From: Actinomycetales bacterium
GTDB lineage: Bacteria; Actinomycetota; Actinomycetes; Actinomycetales; BWSM-131
DNA: 31,756 bases
Direction of reading: 5' to 3'
Assembly (NCBI GenBank): GCA_030149025.1
Contig: JASBSH010000349.1
Span: 1 to 31,756, forward strand
The notes beneath the pieces were generated by a model. It was given only the letters and a program-made list of their open reading frames with translations. It was not told the DNA's origin and searched no databases. The position numbers and the translations under genes are program-made. How positions within the stretch are numbered: the first letter of the stretch is position 1; every line of letters begins with the position of its first letter. Below are positions 15,843 through 24,029 of this stretch, in pieces.

Positions 15843-15934
15843 GCGTCCGGGTACCGCACGTGCGTGCCGAGTGAGCCGAGGACGGCGGCGGCCGTCACTC
15901 CCGCGGCGGTTCGGGTCAGGTGCTTGGTCGCCAT
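15839..15934 (-). pseudogene. 31-codon stump resembling the N-terminus of TspO/MBR
   Basis: An ATG frame with a good Shine-Dalgarno (GGGGAG) starts inside the last 19 bp of the SDR gene and ends in a TGA that overlaps the MMPL start (ATGA). Its sequence, MATKHLTRTAAGVTAAAVLG followed by SLGT, resembles the first helix of actinobacterial TspO (tryptophan-rich sensory) proteins, which commonly neighbour carotenoid and SDR genes. The usual continuation with the Trp-rich KPxWxPP segment is absent. It looks like a deletion that kept the tspO ribosome-binding site and start and fused the gap to the MMPL gene. It may now serve as a coupling leader peptide. The TspO identity rests on about 24 residues only. 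Confidence 0.45.
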
Positions 15935-17466
15935 GATCGCTCCCCGGAGCTCTGGGTCGGTTGCTGACGGTGCTGCTGGAGCCGTTCCGCCTCACGCGCC
16001 ATGTTCTGCTGCATCCCGCCGAACACGATGCGGTGGAACGGGCTGATGACGGCCCAGTACAGGTGCCCGGCGAGCCCGCGCGGGTGGAACAGCGCCCGTT
16101 GATGAAGGACGCTGCGCCCTGGGCCGCCCGGCTCCACCGTGAGCTCGAGCCATGCGAGGCCGGGCAGCCGCATCTCGGCCCGCAGCCGCAGGCTCCGGCC
16201 CGGTTGCACGTCCTCGACGCGCCACCAGTCCACAGCGTCGCCGGTGGACAGCCGCTGTGGGTGCAGCCGGCCCCGTCGTAGGCCCGGGCCGCCGGCAAGC
16301 CGGTCCAGCGCTCCGCGCACCCACCAGCCCAAAGGCCAGGAGTACCAACCATTCCGGCCGCCCAGCCCCTCGACCACCTGCCAGGTGGTGCCGGCGTCGG
16401 CAGCGACGAGCGTGGACCGTTCGTCCGCGTACAGGGAGCCGCCGGACCAGGCCGGGTCGCCCGGGTACGGGTCGCTGGGTGCGCCGGGCGAGGAGGCGGA
16501 CGTCCACGCCGTCGCGACGTCCATGTGGCGGACCTTCGACAGGGCGAGCGCGACGGCCCGGTCGAAGGACAGCGGGCGCGGGGCGTCCGGCGGCAGGTAG
16601 GCGTCGAGGTCGCGCTCCTTCACCACCGCCTCGTGCACCAGGCTGTCGACGAGGGGGCGGGCGATCGATGCGGGGACCGGTGTCACGAGACCGACCCAGT
16701 GGCTGGACAGGGACACCGACAGCACCGGCACCCGGACGATGCGTCGTTGCGGGAGCCCCGCGACCTCCGCGTACCGCTGCATCATCGCGCGGTAGGTCAT
16801 GACCTCGTCGCCGCAGATGTCGAACGTGCGGTGCACATCCGGGGGCAGGCTCGCGGCGAGCACGAGGTAGCGCAGTACATCCCGGACGGCGACGGGCTGG
16901 GTCGCCGTGTCGACCCACTTCGGCGTCACCATCCAGGGCAGGCGCTCGGTGAGGTAGCGCACCATCTCGAAGGACGCCGAACCGGAGCCGATGATGACCG
17001 CTGCCTGCAGCACAACGGTCGGCACACCGCTGCCCAGCAGCGCTCGGCCCACCTCCCGTCTGCTCCTCAGGTGCGGGGACAGCTCTTCGCCCCCACCGGG
17101 ATGCAGCCCGCCGAGGTAGACGATCCGATCGACGCCCCGGGCCCGGGCCTGCTGCCCGAAGATCTGCGCCGCCTCCAGCTCCCGCTCGGCGAAGTCCGAC
17201 CCGGTGCCGAGAGCGTGCAGCAGGTAGTAGGCGACGTCGACTCCCTCGAGTGCCTCTCCTGTCGCCGAGGCGTCCAGCGCGTCCGCCACGGCCACCTCGA
17301 CCCGGCCGGCCCACGGGCGCGCCGCCACTTTCCGCGGGTCGCGCACCATCACGCGGACGCGGTAGCCGGCGTCCAGCAGCTCCGGCACGAGCCGGCCGCC
17401 GATGTAGCCGGTGGCACCCGTCATCAGGGCGAGCCGGGCTGCATTGCCGGCACCGCCTGCGCGCAT
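15916..17466 (-). CDS. SDR-family NAD(P)-binding protein with C-terminal DUF2867
   Basis: A 516-residue protein. Residues about 10-250 form an atypical/extended SDR Rossmann domain with the GATGYIGG nucleotide motif at 17-24, VMVRDP, and YYLLHALGTGSDF (YxxxH-type region). Residues about 300-490 form DUF2867, with WWVRGALDRLAGG, GDAVDWWRVE and HQRALFHPRGLAGHLYW. This architecture is widespread in actinobacteria and often adjoins tspO and carotenoid genes; its substrate is unknown. The ATG at 17466 begins just ahead of the Rossmann strand. It diverges from crtE with 171 bp between, where a palindrome sits. Confidence 0.88.
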   Translation of the reverse strand: MRAGGAGNAARLALMTGATGYIGGRLVPELLDAGYRVRVMVRDPRKVAARPWAGRVEVAVADALDASATGEALEGVDVAYYLLHALGTGSDFAERELEAAQIFGQQARARGVDRIVYLGGLHPGGGEELSPHLRSRREVGRALLGSGVPTVVLQAAVIIGSGSASFEMVRYLTERLPWMVTPKWVDTATQPVAVRDVLRYLVLAASLPPDVHRTFDICGDEVMTYRAMMQRYAEVAGLPQRRIVRVPVLSVSLSSHWVGLVTPVPASIARPLVDSLVHEAVVKERDLDAYLPPDAPRPLSFDRAVALALSKVRHMDVATAWTSASSPGAPSDPYPGDPAWSGGSLYADERSTLVAADAGTTWQVVEGLGGRNGWYSWPLGWWVRGALDRLAGGPGLRRGRLHPQRLSTGDAVDWWRVEDVQPGRSLRLRAEMRLPGLAWLELTVEPGGPGRSVLHQRALFHPRGLAGHLYWAVISPFHRIVFGGMQQNMAREAERLQQHRQQPTQSSGERSWRPST

Positions 17467-17551
17467 CGCCACAGTCTCCCGCCCGTCGCCGGTGACTGTC
17501 CCCGGATCGGCCCACCGACCCGGAGTGGTGCCGGGAATCCGCTGCGCCCCG

Positions 17552-17589
17552 TTGCAATGGTGACCCACGGCACGTACTTTAGTGCTAAA
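17552..17589 (+). promoter_or_regulatory. crtE promoter with a TTTAG-TG-CTAAA palindrome over the -10/+1 region
   Basis: TTGCAA (17552-17557) and TACTTT (17575-17580) are 17 bp apart, a good sigma-70-type promoter pointing at crtE. The exact inverted repeat TTTAG-TG-CTAAA (17578-17589) overlaps the end of the -10 and the expected start site, the position of a repressor operator. The downstream cobalamin sensor, or a MarR-type CrtR elsewhere in the genome, are candidates. The palindrome also lies upstream of the divergent SDR gene. Confidence 0.6.
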
Positions 17590-17637
17590 TACCTGCGATG
17601 GGTAGTCGATCGGCAGCAGACGGGTAGTGGTGATCCA

Positions 17638-18717
17638 GTGAGCGTCAACCTGGCCTTGGAACTGGCTCCCGACACCCTGCGGCAGGACGTCCTGGCCGTG
17701 GTTGGGAACGTTCTGGACGACTGCGAGGCGACGTGGGCCTCGGACGGAGCCGGGGGGCTCCACACCCGTTCCCACGGGCGGGAGCTCGTCGACGAGCTGC
17801 GACGGTGGTTCGCCGCCGAGGGCAAGATGCTGCGGGCCAGGTTCTGCCGGCTCGGGCAGGCAGCCGCCGGGGCCCCGCCGGACGGGGACGTGGTGCAGCT
17901 CGGTGCGGCGCTCGAGCTGCTGCACACCTTCGCCATCGTCCAGGACGACGTGATGGACGCCTCCGTCGTCCGACGCGGAGTGCCGACCACGCACGTGCGG
18001 TTCGAGCGGATGCACTGCGAGTCCGGTTGGCGTGGTGAGCAGCGTCGGTTCGCCGAGGCCAGCGCCGTCCTCGTCGGCGACCTCGCGCACGCGCTCGCGA
18101 ACCGTCTGGTCGGTGAGCTGCCCGCGTCTGTGCGGACCCTGTGGGCCTCGCTCTGTCAGGAGCTGGTGCTGGGTCAGTACCTGGACGTGCGCGGCACGGC
18201 GGCCGGCGCCGACCAGGTCGGGTACGCGGAGTCGGTGGCCCTGCTGAAGTCCGCCCGGTACACGGTCTCCCGGCCCCTGCAGCTGGGTGCCGCGCTCGCC
18301 GGGGCCGAGCCTTGCCTGGTCGAGGCGCTCGGCCGGTTCGGTGAGTCGCTCGGGCTGGCCTTCCAGCTGCGCGACGACTTGCTGGGCGTGTTCGGCGACA
18401 GCGACCTGACCGGCAAACCGGTGGGCGACGACCTCCGCGACGGCAAGCCGACCCTGCTGCTCGCCATGACGACGAGACGTGCCTCGGACGACGCGGTCCC
18501 GCTGTTGGAGAAGATCGGCACACCAGGACTCACCGACGAGGAGGTCGGAGCCATCACCCGACTGTGCATCTCCACAGGCGCCGTGCGCGAGGTCAGCGCG
18601 CGGATCGAGCGAGCCGTCGCCGACGCGCGCGACGTGCTGGAGACGGCGTCCCTCGCTCCGGCGGTGTCAGACTCGTTGGCGCGGTTGGCAGACGACGTCG
18701 CCTGGAGGCATCGGTGA
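17638..18717 (+). CDS. crtE: geranylgeranyl diphosphate synthase (polyprenyl synthetase)
   Basis: A 359-residue all-helical trans-prenyltransferase expected to extend farnesyl/dimethylallyl diphosphate with IPP to C20 GGPP. The first aspartate-rich motif is D103-D104-V-M-D107 followed by RRG. The second is D246-D247-L-L-G with D254 in FGDSDLTGKPVGDDLRDGKPT, the variant found in many CrtE/IdsA proteins. Between them are the GELP helix and the KSARYTVSRPLQLGAAL segment. The GTG at 17638 is chosen because it is downstream of the promoter; a longer ATG frame from 17557 would begin upstream of the -10 box. The stop overlaps the crtB start (GTGA). First gene of a three-gene operon. Confidence 0.9.
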   Translation: MSVNLALELAPDTLRQDVLAVVGNVLDDCEATWASDGAGGLHTRSHGRELVDELRRWFAAEGKMLRARFCRLGQAAAGAPPDGDVVQLGAALELLHTFAIVQDDVMDASVVRRGVPTTHVRFERMHCESGWRGEQRRFAEASAVLVGDLAHALANRLVGELPASVRTLWASLCQELVLGQYLDVRGTAAGADQVGYAESVALLKSARYTVSRPLQLGAALAGAEPCLVEALGRFGESLGLAFQLRDDLLGVFGDSDLTGKPVGDDLRDGKPTLLLAMTTRRASDDAVPLLEKIGTPGLTDEEVGAITRLCISTGAVREVSARIERAVADARDVLETASLAPAVSDSLARLADDVAWRHR

Positions 18718-19583
18718 ACGACGAGCTGGAGGCGTCGTACCGGCTGTGCGCCGGGATCAGCAACCGCCACGGCAAGACCTACTCGCTCGCCGCCCGGCTG
18801 CTCCCGGTCGAGGGCCGCCGGCACGTCCACGCCGTCTATGCGCTGTGCCGCATGGCCGACGACATCGTGGACGAGCAACGCCACGCGGAGCCGGCGGAAC
18901 GACTCGCCCAGCTCGACGCACTGCATGACCGACTCCTGGCCGAGTTGGCGGCCGGTTACTCGCGGCACCCGGTACTCGCCGCCGTCATCGCCACCGTGAA
19001 AAGCACAGGTATCCCCGTCGGCTGCTTCGACAGGTTCTTCGCCTCGATGGCGATGGACGTCAGCGTCACGCAGTACGCCAGCTGGCCGGAGCTGTGCCGG
19101 TACATGGACGGCTCGGCCGCGGTGATCGGCGAGATGATGCTCCCTGTGCTCGGTGGCGCGGCGGAGGCCACGCCAGCGGCTCGTGCGCTCGGAATGGCCT
19201 TCCAGCTCACCAACTTCCTCCGCGACGTGGGGGAGGACCTGGATCGCGGCCGCGTCTACCTCCCGCAGGACGAGCTGACGGCGTTCGGCGCTGATCCCTG
19301 TCTGCGGACGGTCACCCCCGCGTGGCGGCAGGTGATGGCCTTCCAGATCGAGCGGAACCGTGAGCTCTACCGGCAGGCGGACGCAGGCATCGGGCTCCTG
19401 CCCACCAGGTCCGCGTCCTGCGTCCGGGCTGCCCGCGTCGTGTACAGCCGCATCCTCCACGAGATCGAGGCGGCCGACTACGACGTGTTCTCCAGACGCG
19501 CGACGGTGCCCGGCGCCAGGAAGTGGGCCCTCGCGCTCGCCAGCCTGCGTCACCTGCGCCCCGCCCAGCCGGTGCGGGTGTGA
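18714..19583 (+). CDS. crtB: phytoene/squalene synthase family protein, probable phytoene synthase
   Basis: A 289-residue head-to-head prenyl synthase that would condense two GGPP to phytoene. Motif 1 is D49-D50-I-V-D53-E. Motif 2 is D171-V-G-E-D175 within NFLRDVGEDLDRGRVYLP. YMDGSAAVIGEMMLPVLG is the conserved helix between them. The upstream GGPP synthase gene and the four-base start/stop overlap support phytoene rather than squalene synthesis. No phytoene desaturase (crtI) is visible in the window, so the pathway must be completed elsewhere or the product used differently. Confidence 0.88.
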   Translation: MNDELEASYRLCAGISNRHGKTYSLAARLLPVEGRRHVHAVYALCRMADDIVDEQRHAEPAERLAQLDALHDRLLAELAAGYSRHPVLAAVIATVKSTGIPVGCFDRFFASMAMDVSVTQYASWPELCRYMDGSAAVIGEMMLPVLGGAAEATPAARALGMAFQLTNFLRDVGEDLDRGRVYLPQDELTAFGADPCLRTVTPAWRQVMAFQIERNRELYRQADAGIGLLPTRSASCVRAARVVYSRILHEIEAADYDVFSRRATVPGARKWALALASLRHLRPAQPVRV

Positions 19584-19584
19584 G

Positions 19585-20469
19585 GTGAGCGAGAACGGGT
19601 CCGAGCAACCGCCGATGGCTGACGACGCGGACGCCCGGGAAGTCGAGCTCACCGAGGCCGCGCGGCGGCTGCGGGTGCACTACATGACGGCCTACCGCTA
19701 CGTCCGCACCGGCCAGCTGCCGGCTGCCCGACGGGGCGGCCGGTGGTGGGTCACGGCTCGTGCCATCAGTGACTTCCGTTCGGAGCGGGGCCGACCGCGC
19801 GTCGCGTCCGACGGTGTGAGCGGCGCCGGTTCCCCGGCAGCACTGGTGCGCCGTCTCGTCCAGGGGGACGAGGGTGGGTGCTGGCAGCTGCTGCAGGCCC
19901 AGCTGGAGAACGGCCGGGAACCCCAGCGGTTGCTCACCGAGGGACTCGCCGTCGCCATGAGGCGGATCGGTGACGCCTGGGCAGCCGGCGTCCTCACGGT
20001 CGCGGACGAGCACCGCGCCACCGCGGTGGCGCTTCGTCTGCTGGCAAGGCTTGGGCCCATGTGCGTCCGCCCGGGACGTCCGCGCGGCGCGGTGCTGCTC
20101 GCATGCGTCCCCGGGGAGCAGCACAGCCTTCCCTCGGCGATCGTGGCGGCTGTCGTCCGCGGGGCCGGCTACACCGTCGTGGAGCTCGGCGCGGACACGC
20201 CGCTCGCGGCACTGGAGGAGACGCTCACTGCGCAGCACCTCGTCGCCGCAGGCCTCAGCGTCGGGTCGGACGACCGACTGGAGGCTTGTCGTGAGGCGGT
20301 GCGGACGGTGCGCGGGGTCGCCCCGACCGTGCCGCTGCTGGTCGGCGGGCCTGCCGTGACCAGCGAGCAGCAGGCACGTGACCTCGGCGCCGACCGGTGG
20401 GCGGCCGATGCCCACGACGCGCTGGTCGTGCTCGACGAGGTGTGGGCCGACCGCAGGCAGCGACCGTGA
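19585..20469 (+). CDS. cobalamin-binding CarH/LitR-like transcriptional regulator with excisionase-type HTH
   Basis: A 294-residue sensor. The N-terminal DNA-binding domain (about residues 20-70) is a MerR-like/excisionase helix-turn-helix (LTEAARRLRVHYMTAYRYVR, then GGRWWVT). The middle four-helix cap carries W132-x9-E142-H143, the Wx9EH signature of adenosylcobalamin photoreceptors. The C-terminal B12-binding Rossmann domain has GEQH with H180 as the likely lower axial ligand, then VELGADTP and VGGPAV. In Thermus CarH the residue after the tryptophan is a histidine that caps cobalt in the light; here it is Ala133. The gene begins one base after the crtB stop and likely controls the operon in response to light or B12. 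An ATG at 19615 is an alternative start. Confidence 0.88.
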   Translation: MSENGSEQPPMADDADAREVELTEAARRLRVHYMTAYRYVRTGQLPAARRGGRWWVTARAISDFRSERGRPRVASDGVSGAGSPAALVRRLVQGDEGGCWQLLQAQLENGREPQRLLTEGLAVAMRRIGDAWAAGVLTVADEHRATAVALRLLARLGPMCVRPGRPRGAVLLACVPGEQHSLPSAIVAAVVRGAGYTVVELGADTPLAALEETLTAQHLVAAGLSVGSDDRLEACREAVRTVRGVAPTVPLLVGGPAVTSEQQARDLGADRWAADAHDALVVLDEVWADRRQRP

Positions 20470-20474
20470 AACCG

Positions 20475-20501
20475 CTGGCACTCCCAGTTGGCGAGTGCTA
20501 G
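20475..20501 (+). promoter_or_regulatory. CIRCE element (HrcA operator) in the hsp20 promoter
   Basis: CTGGCACTC, a 9-bp spacer and GAGTGCTAG: the classic 9-9-9 inverted repeat with one mismatch between the arms. It spans a -35-like TGGCAC (20476-20481) and the -10 TAGACT (20499-20504), which are 17 bp apart, so HrcA binding should block transcription until heat stress. It starts six bases after the stop of the cobalamin sensor. Confidence 0.88.
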
Positions 20502-20510
20502 ACTCGGCCG

Positions 20511-20594
20511 TGCCAGCGGTCCTCCAGCGCTGGCGGTTAGCGCCACACCGCGGCCCGTCACGGTGGCGGGCCGACCGAGAAGGAGGTGGGTGTC
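20511..20594 (+). promoter_or_regulatory. structured hsp20 5' leader, possible RNA thermometer
   Basis: The predicted leader of about 84 nt begins with a hairpin GCCAGCG (20512-20518) / CGCTGGC (20528-20534). Its nine-base loop contains CCTCC (20521-20525), complementary to GGAGG (20582-20586) in the Shine-Dalgarno. A second stem CGCCAC (20541-20546) / GTGGCG (20563-20568) follows. A loop-to-SD contact could reduce translation at low temperature. This is inferred from base complementarity only. Confidence 0.4.
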
Positions 20595-21074
20595 GTGGCA
20601 CTGACATTTGACCCCTTCCGCGACCTGGATCGGATGGCCAGCCAGATGCTGGCGAGCACTCTTGCTCCGACCAGGGGCCCGCGGTGGATGCCGATGGACC
20701 TGTACCGGTCCGGCGACCATTACGTGGTGAACGTCGACCTTCCCGGGGTGGACCCCGGATCGATCGACCTGCAGGTCGACGGGAACACCCTCACCATCAG
20801 CGCCGAGCGGACGATCAGCGCCGAGGACTCCGTCCAGTGGCTGGCCCAGGAGCGACCGGGCGGAACGTACATGCGCCAGCTCAGCCTCGGGGACGGCCTG
20901 GACGTCGACAAGATCCGCGCCGACTACCACCACGGCGTCCTGTGCCTGACGATCCCGGTGGCCGAGCAGGCACGCCCGCGCAAGATCGAGGTGACTACCC
21001 GCCCCGCCGCGCAGGGCGAGGTCGAGGGCCAGGAGGCCATCCAGGGCGAAGTGACGTCGAGCTCCACCGGCTGA
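20595..21074 (+). CDS. Hsp20/alpha-crystallin small heat-shock protein
   Basis: A 159-residue ATP-independent holdase chaperone. After an N-terminal FDPFRDLDRMASQML segment, the alpha-crystallin domain runs from about residue 35 to 135: MPMDLYRSGDHYVVNVDLPGV, VDGNTLTISAERT and ADYHHGVLCLTIPVAE, the last being the strand before the C-terminal IEV. The start is the GTG at 20595, eight bases after AGGAGG; an upstream GTG at 20586 overlaps that Shine-Dalgarno. It is controlled by CIRCE/HrcA and ends in a strong terminator, so it is monocistronic. It looks intact. Confidence 0.95.
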   Translation: MALTFDPFRDLDRMASQMLASTLAPTRGPRWMPMDLYRSGDHYVVNVDLPGVDPGSIDLQVDGNTLTISAERTISAEDSVQWLAQERPGGTYMRQLSLGDGLDVDKIRADYHHGVLCLTIPVAEQARPRKIEVTTRPAAQGEVEGQEAIQGEVTSSSTG

Positions 21075-21092
21075 TCGCCCCCTTCGCAGTAC

Positions 21093-21124
21093 ACGGGCCC
21101 GGCCTGTGCCGGGCCCGTTCGTTT
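21093..21124 (+). terminator. strong intrinsic terminator after hsp20
   Basis: A perfect 11-bp stem, ACGGGCCCGGC (21093-21103) with GCCGGGCCCGT (21108-21118), closes a CTGT loop and is followed by TCGTTT. It lies 18 bases after the hsp20 stop and should insulate the downstream cation ATPase gene. Confidence 0.88.
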
Positions 21125-21158
21125 ACCCCGTCTCCCCGCATGCGGCAGGGTGGGTCCC

Positions 21159-24029
21159 GTGGACCACCAGGCTGGGCCGGGACTGCGTAACGACCTGCAC
21201 GGCCACGACTCACACCAGGACCCCGCGCTGACGGCGCCGTGGGCACGCGACGCGCGTGACGTCGTCCGGGACCTCGACACGGACGCCGACCGTGGCCTCT
21301 CGAGCCGGGAGGCCGCGCACCGGTTGGCGAGCCGGGGACGCAACGTCCTCGAGTCGGCGCCGCCGGTGCCGACCTGGCGGAAGGTGCTGGCGCAGTTCCA
21401 GGACCCGCTGATCTACCTCCTTCTCGGGGCCGTGGTCGTCTCCATGGCCGCCTGGGTCGCTGACGGCGCAACGGGATGGCCCGTGGACGCGACCGTCATC
21501 GCCGTCATCGTCGTGGTCAACGCCACGCTCGGGTACGTGCAGGAGGCCCGCGCGGGAAAGGCCGTGGAAGCCCTGCAGCAGATGAGCCCCGCGGGCGCGA
21601 CCGTTGTGCGGGACGCGATGCAGCAGCAGATCCCCGCTGAGGAGGTCGTCATCGGCGAGCTGCTCGTGCTCGCCGAGGGCGACGCCGTCCCGGCTGACGC
21701 ACGGCTCCTGCATGCAGCGAACCTGAAGGTCTCCGAGGCATCGCTCACGGGTGAGAGCGAGCCCGTGCTCAAGGATGTCGCCACGGTTTCGGCGGACGCC
21801 GCACTCGGTGACCGTCTCACCATGGTGTTCAGCGGCACCGGGATCACGCAGGGCGCCGGACGCGCCGTGGTCACGGCGACCGGTATGGCGACAGAGACGG
21901 GCCGTATCGCGGACCTCCTGCGCCGGACCGAGGAGGAGCCGACTCCTCTGCAGGTCGAGATCGGCCGGGTGGGGCGGATCCTCGGGATCGCGGTCATCGT
22001 GATCGCCGTCGTGGTCGTGGCCACGGTGCTGTTGACCAACCCCATCGAATCGGTCGACGGGCTCGTCACTGTGCTGCTCCTCGGGGTCGCGTTGGCGGTC
22101 GCCGCTGTGCCGGAGGGCCTGCCGGCCGTCCTGTCGGTCGTCCTTGCCATCGGTGTGCACCGACTTGCGGCGCACAAGGCGATCGTCAAGAAGCTGAACT
22201 CGGTGGAGACGCTCGGGTCCGCGTCAGTCATCTGCTCCGACAAGACCGGCACGCTGACCAAAAGCGAGATGACCATCGCCAAGGTCGTCACGGCATCGGG
22301 GACCAGCACGGTGACCGGGGCCGGCTACGACCCGGAGGGTCAGCTCCACTTCGACGGGGAACCGCTTGCCTCGGGACCGGTACGTCGCGAGGTGGAACGG
22401 GTTCTCATGGGAGGCAGCATCGCCAACGACGCCGTCCTGCGAAGCGACGGGGACGGTAGCTGGTCGATCCAGGGAGACCCCACCGAGGTGGCCTTCCTGG
22501 TCGCGGAGCAGAAACTCGGCCTCAGCGAGGTGCGTCGCCGACGGTTCTCGAGGGTCGGGCAGGTTCCGTTCACCTCCGAGCGGAAGATGATGAGCACCCT
22601 CTCCATGGACGCCGACCGGGACGGTCGCATCTGCGTCGTCGCCAAAGGAGCGCCCGACGTGCTGCTCAGCCGATGCACCAGGCGGCAGGTCGGTGACACC
22701 ACGCGGGATCTGGACGACCGAACCCGTGCGACGGTTCTCGATGACGTCGAGCGCCTGTCGGCAGATGCCTTTCGAACGCTGGGGGTTGCCTACCGCCGGC
22801 TGGATGCCACGCACGTCCCCGACGCCGACGAGTCCCTCGAGCAGGATCTCGTGTACGCGGGAACGGTGGGCATCATCGACCCCCCGCGCCCCGAGGCCAA
22901 GGTGGCCGTCCACGAGTCCCTGCGTGCCGGCGTCCGGGTCATCATGATCACGGGTGACCACCCCGCAACCGCCGCCCGGATCGCGACTGACCTGGGCATC
23001 GTGCAACCGGGCGCGCCGGTCCTCACCGGCGCCGAGCTGGACGGCATGGACGACGACACGCTGGCAGAGGCCGTCAGGCGCACGTCGGTCTACGCCCGTG
23101 TGGCGCCGCAGCACAAGATCGCGATCGTGGACGCGTTGCAGGCCAACGGCGAGGTGGTCGCGATGACCGGTGACGGCGTCAACGACGCTCCTGCGCTGAA
23201 GTCGGCGGACATCGGTGTCGCCATGGGCGTCACCGGGACGGAGGTGACCAAGAGGGCGGCGAACATGGTGCTGGCCGACGACAACTTCGCGACCATCGTC
23301 GAGGCAGTGCGGCTGGGGCGGGTCATCTTCGACAACATCCGGAAGTTCCTGCGGTACCAGCTGAATGCCCATGTCGGCGAGGTGCTCACCGTCTTCCTGG
23401 GGGTCGTGCTGGCCGGTGTGATCGGTCTGCGAGGAGAGGGTGACGAGCTGGTCCTGCCGCTGTTGGCGACGCAGATCCTGTGGATAAACATGCTGACCGA
23501 CGCCGCACCGGCACTGGCCATGGGTGTGGACCCGGAGATCGACGACGTGATGGCGAGGCCTCCGCGGCGGCTCTCCGATCGGGTCATGGACGTGCACATG
23601 TGGGTCGGTGGCGCCGTCATCGGTCTCGTGATGGCGATCCTCACGCTCGTGACCATCGACATGTACCTGCCGGGCGGGCTGATTCCCGGCGAAGGCACGT
23701 TGGACAACGCCCGGACCGCTGGCTTAACGGTGCTCGTGCTAGCCCAGCTGTTCAACGCGTTGAACGCGCGGTCGGAGACGAGCACGGCCTTCCACCGGCT
23801 CTTCGAGAACCCATGGCTGTGGGGCGCCATGGCGTTGTCGCTGGTGCTGCAGATCGGGGTCGTGCACGTCCCGTTCCTGAACACCGCCTTCGGCACCGTG
23901 CCCCTGACCTTCGAGCAGTGGCTCGTCTGCGTTGCGATGGCGAGCGTCGTCCTGTGGTTCGGCGAGCTGCGGAAGTTGGTGCTGCGGACGGTCGGTCGGA
24001 GTGGGGCGGTTGTGAGATCGAGCTGCTGA
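21159..24029 (+). CDS. P2A-type cation-transporting ATPase (CtpF-like, Ca2+/Mn2+ family)
   Basis: A 956-residue ion pump. It opens with the cation-ATPase N-terminal domain (GLSSREAAHRLASRGRNVL). The first helices are at about 80-120, and the actuator contains SLTGESEPV. The PEGLP motif in helix 4 (AAVPEGLPAVLS) is typical of P2A pumps. Phosphorylation is at D361 in SDKTGTLT, and the hinge is TGDGVNDAPALK. Six more C-terminal helices follow (about 735-945). M. tuberculosis CtpF, a dormancy-regulon pump, is a good comparison. The GTG at 21159 has GGGTGGG upstream; a GTG at 21150 is an alternative. The last few residues (VVRSSC) are read from DNA that in another frame still encodes a methyltransferase remnant, so the natural C-terminus may have been altered by a deletion. 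Confidence 0.93.
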   Translation: MDHQAGPGLRNDLHGHDSHQDPALTAPWARDARDVVRDLDTDADRGLSSREAAHRLASRGRNVLESAPPVPTWRKVLAQFQDPLIYLLLGAVVVSMAAWVADGATGWPVDATVIAVIVVVNATLGYVQEARAGKAVEALQQMSPAGATVVRDAMQQQIPAEEVVIGELLVLAEGDAVPADARLLHAANLKVSEASLTGESEPVLKDVATVSADAALGDRLTMVFSGTGITQGAGRAVVTATGMATETGRIADLLRRTEEEPTPLQVEIGRVGRILGIAVIVIAVVVVATVLLTNPIESVDGLVTVLLLGVALAVAAVPEGLPAVLSVVLAIGVHRLAAHKAIVKKLNSVETLGSASVICSDKTGTLTKSEMTIAKVVTASGTSTVTGAGYDPEGQLHFDGEPLASGPVRREVERVLMGGSIANDAVLRSDGDGSWSIQGDPTEVAFLVAEQKLGLSEVRRRRFSRVGQVPFTSERKMMSTLSMDADRDGRICVVAKGAPDVLLSRCTRRQVGDTTRDLDDRTRATVLDDVERLSADAFRTLGVAYRRLDATHVPDADESLEQDLVYAGTVGIIDPPRPEAKVAVHESLRAGVRVIMITGDHPATAARIATDLGIVQPGAPVLTGAELDGMDDDTLAEAVRRTSVYARVAPQHKIAIVDALQANGEVVAMTGDGVNDAPALKSADIGVAMGVTGTEVTKRAANMVLADDNFATIVEAVRLGRVIFDNIRKFLRYQLNAHVGEVLTVFLGVVLAGVIGLRGEGDELVLPLLATQILWINMLTDAAPALAMGVDPEIDDVMARPPRRLSDRVMDVHMWVGGAVIGLVMAILTLVTIDMYLPGGLIPGEGTLDNARTAGLTVLVLAQLFNALNARSETSTAFHRLFENPWLWGAMALSLVLQIGVVHVPFLNTAFGTVPLTFEQWLVCVAMASVVLWFGELRKLVLRTVGRSGAVVRSSC

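Noticed and set aside
17557..17637. Upstream ATG extension of crtE (MVTHGTYF...)
   Set aside because: It begins before the predicted -10 box and adds residues without similarity to prenyl synthases.
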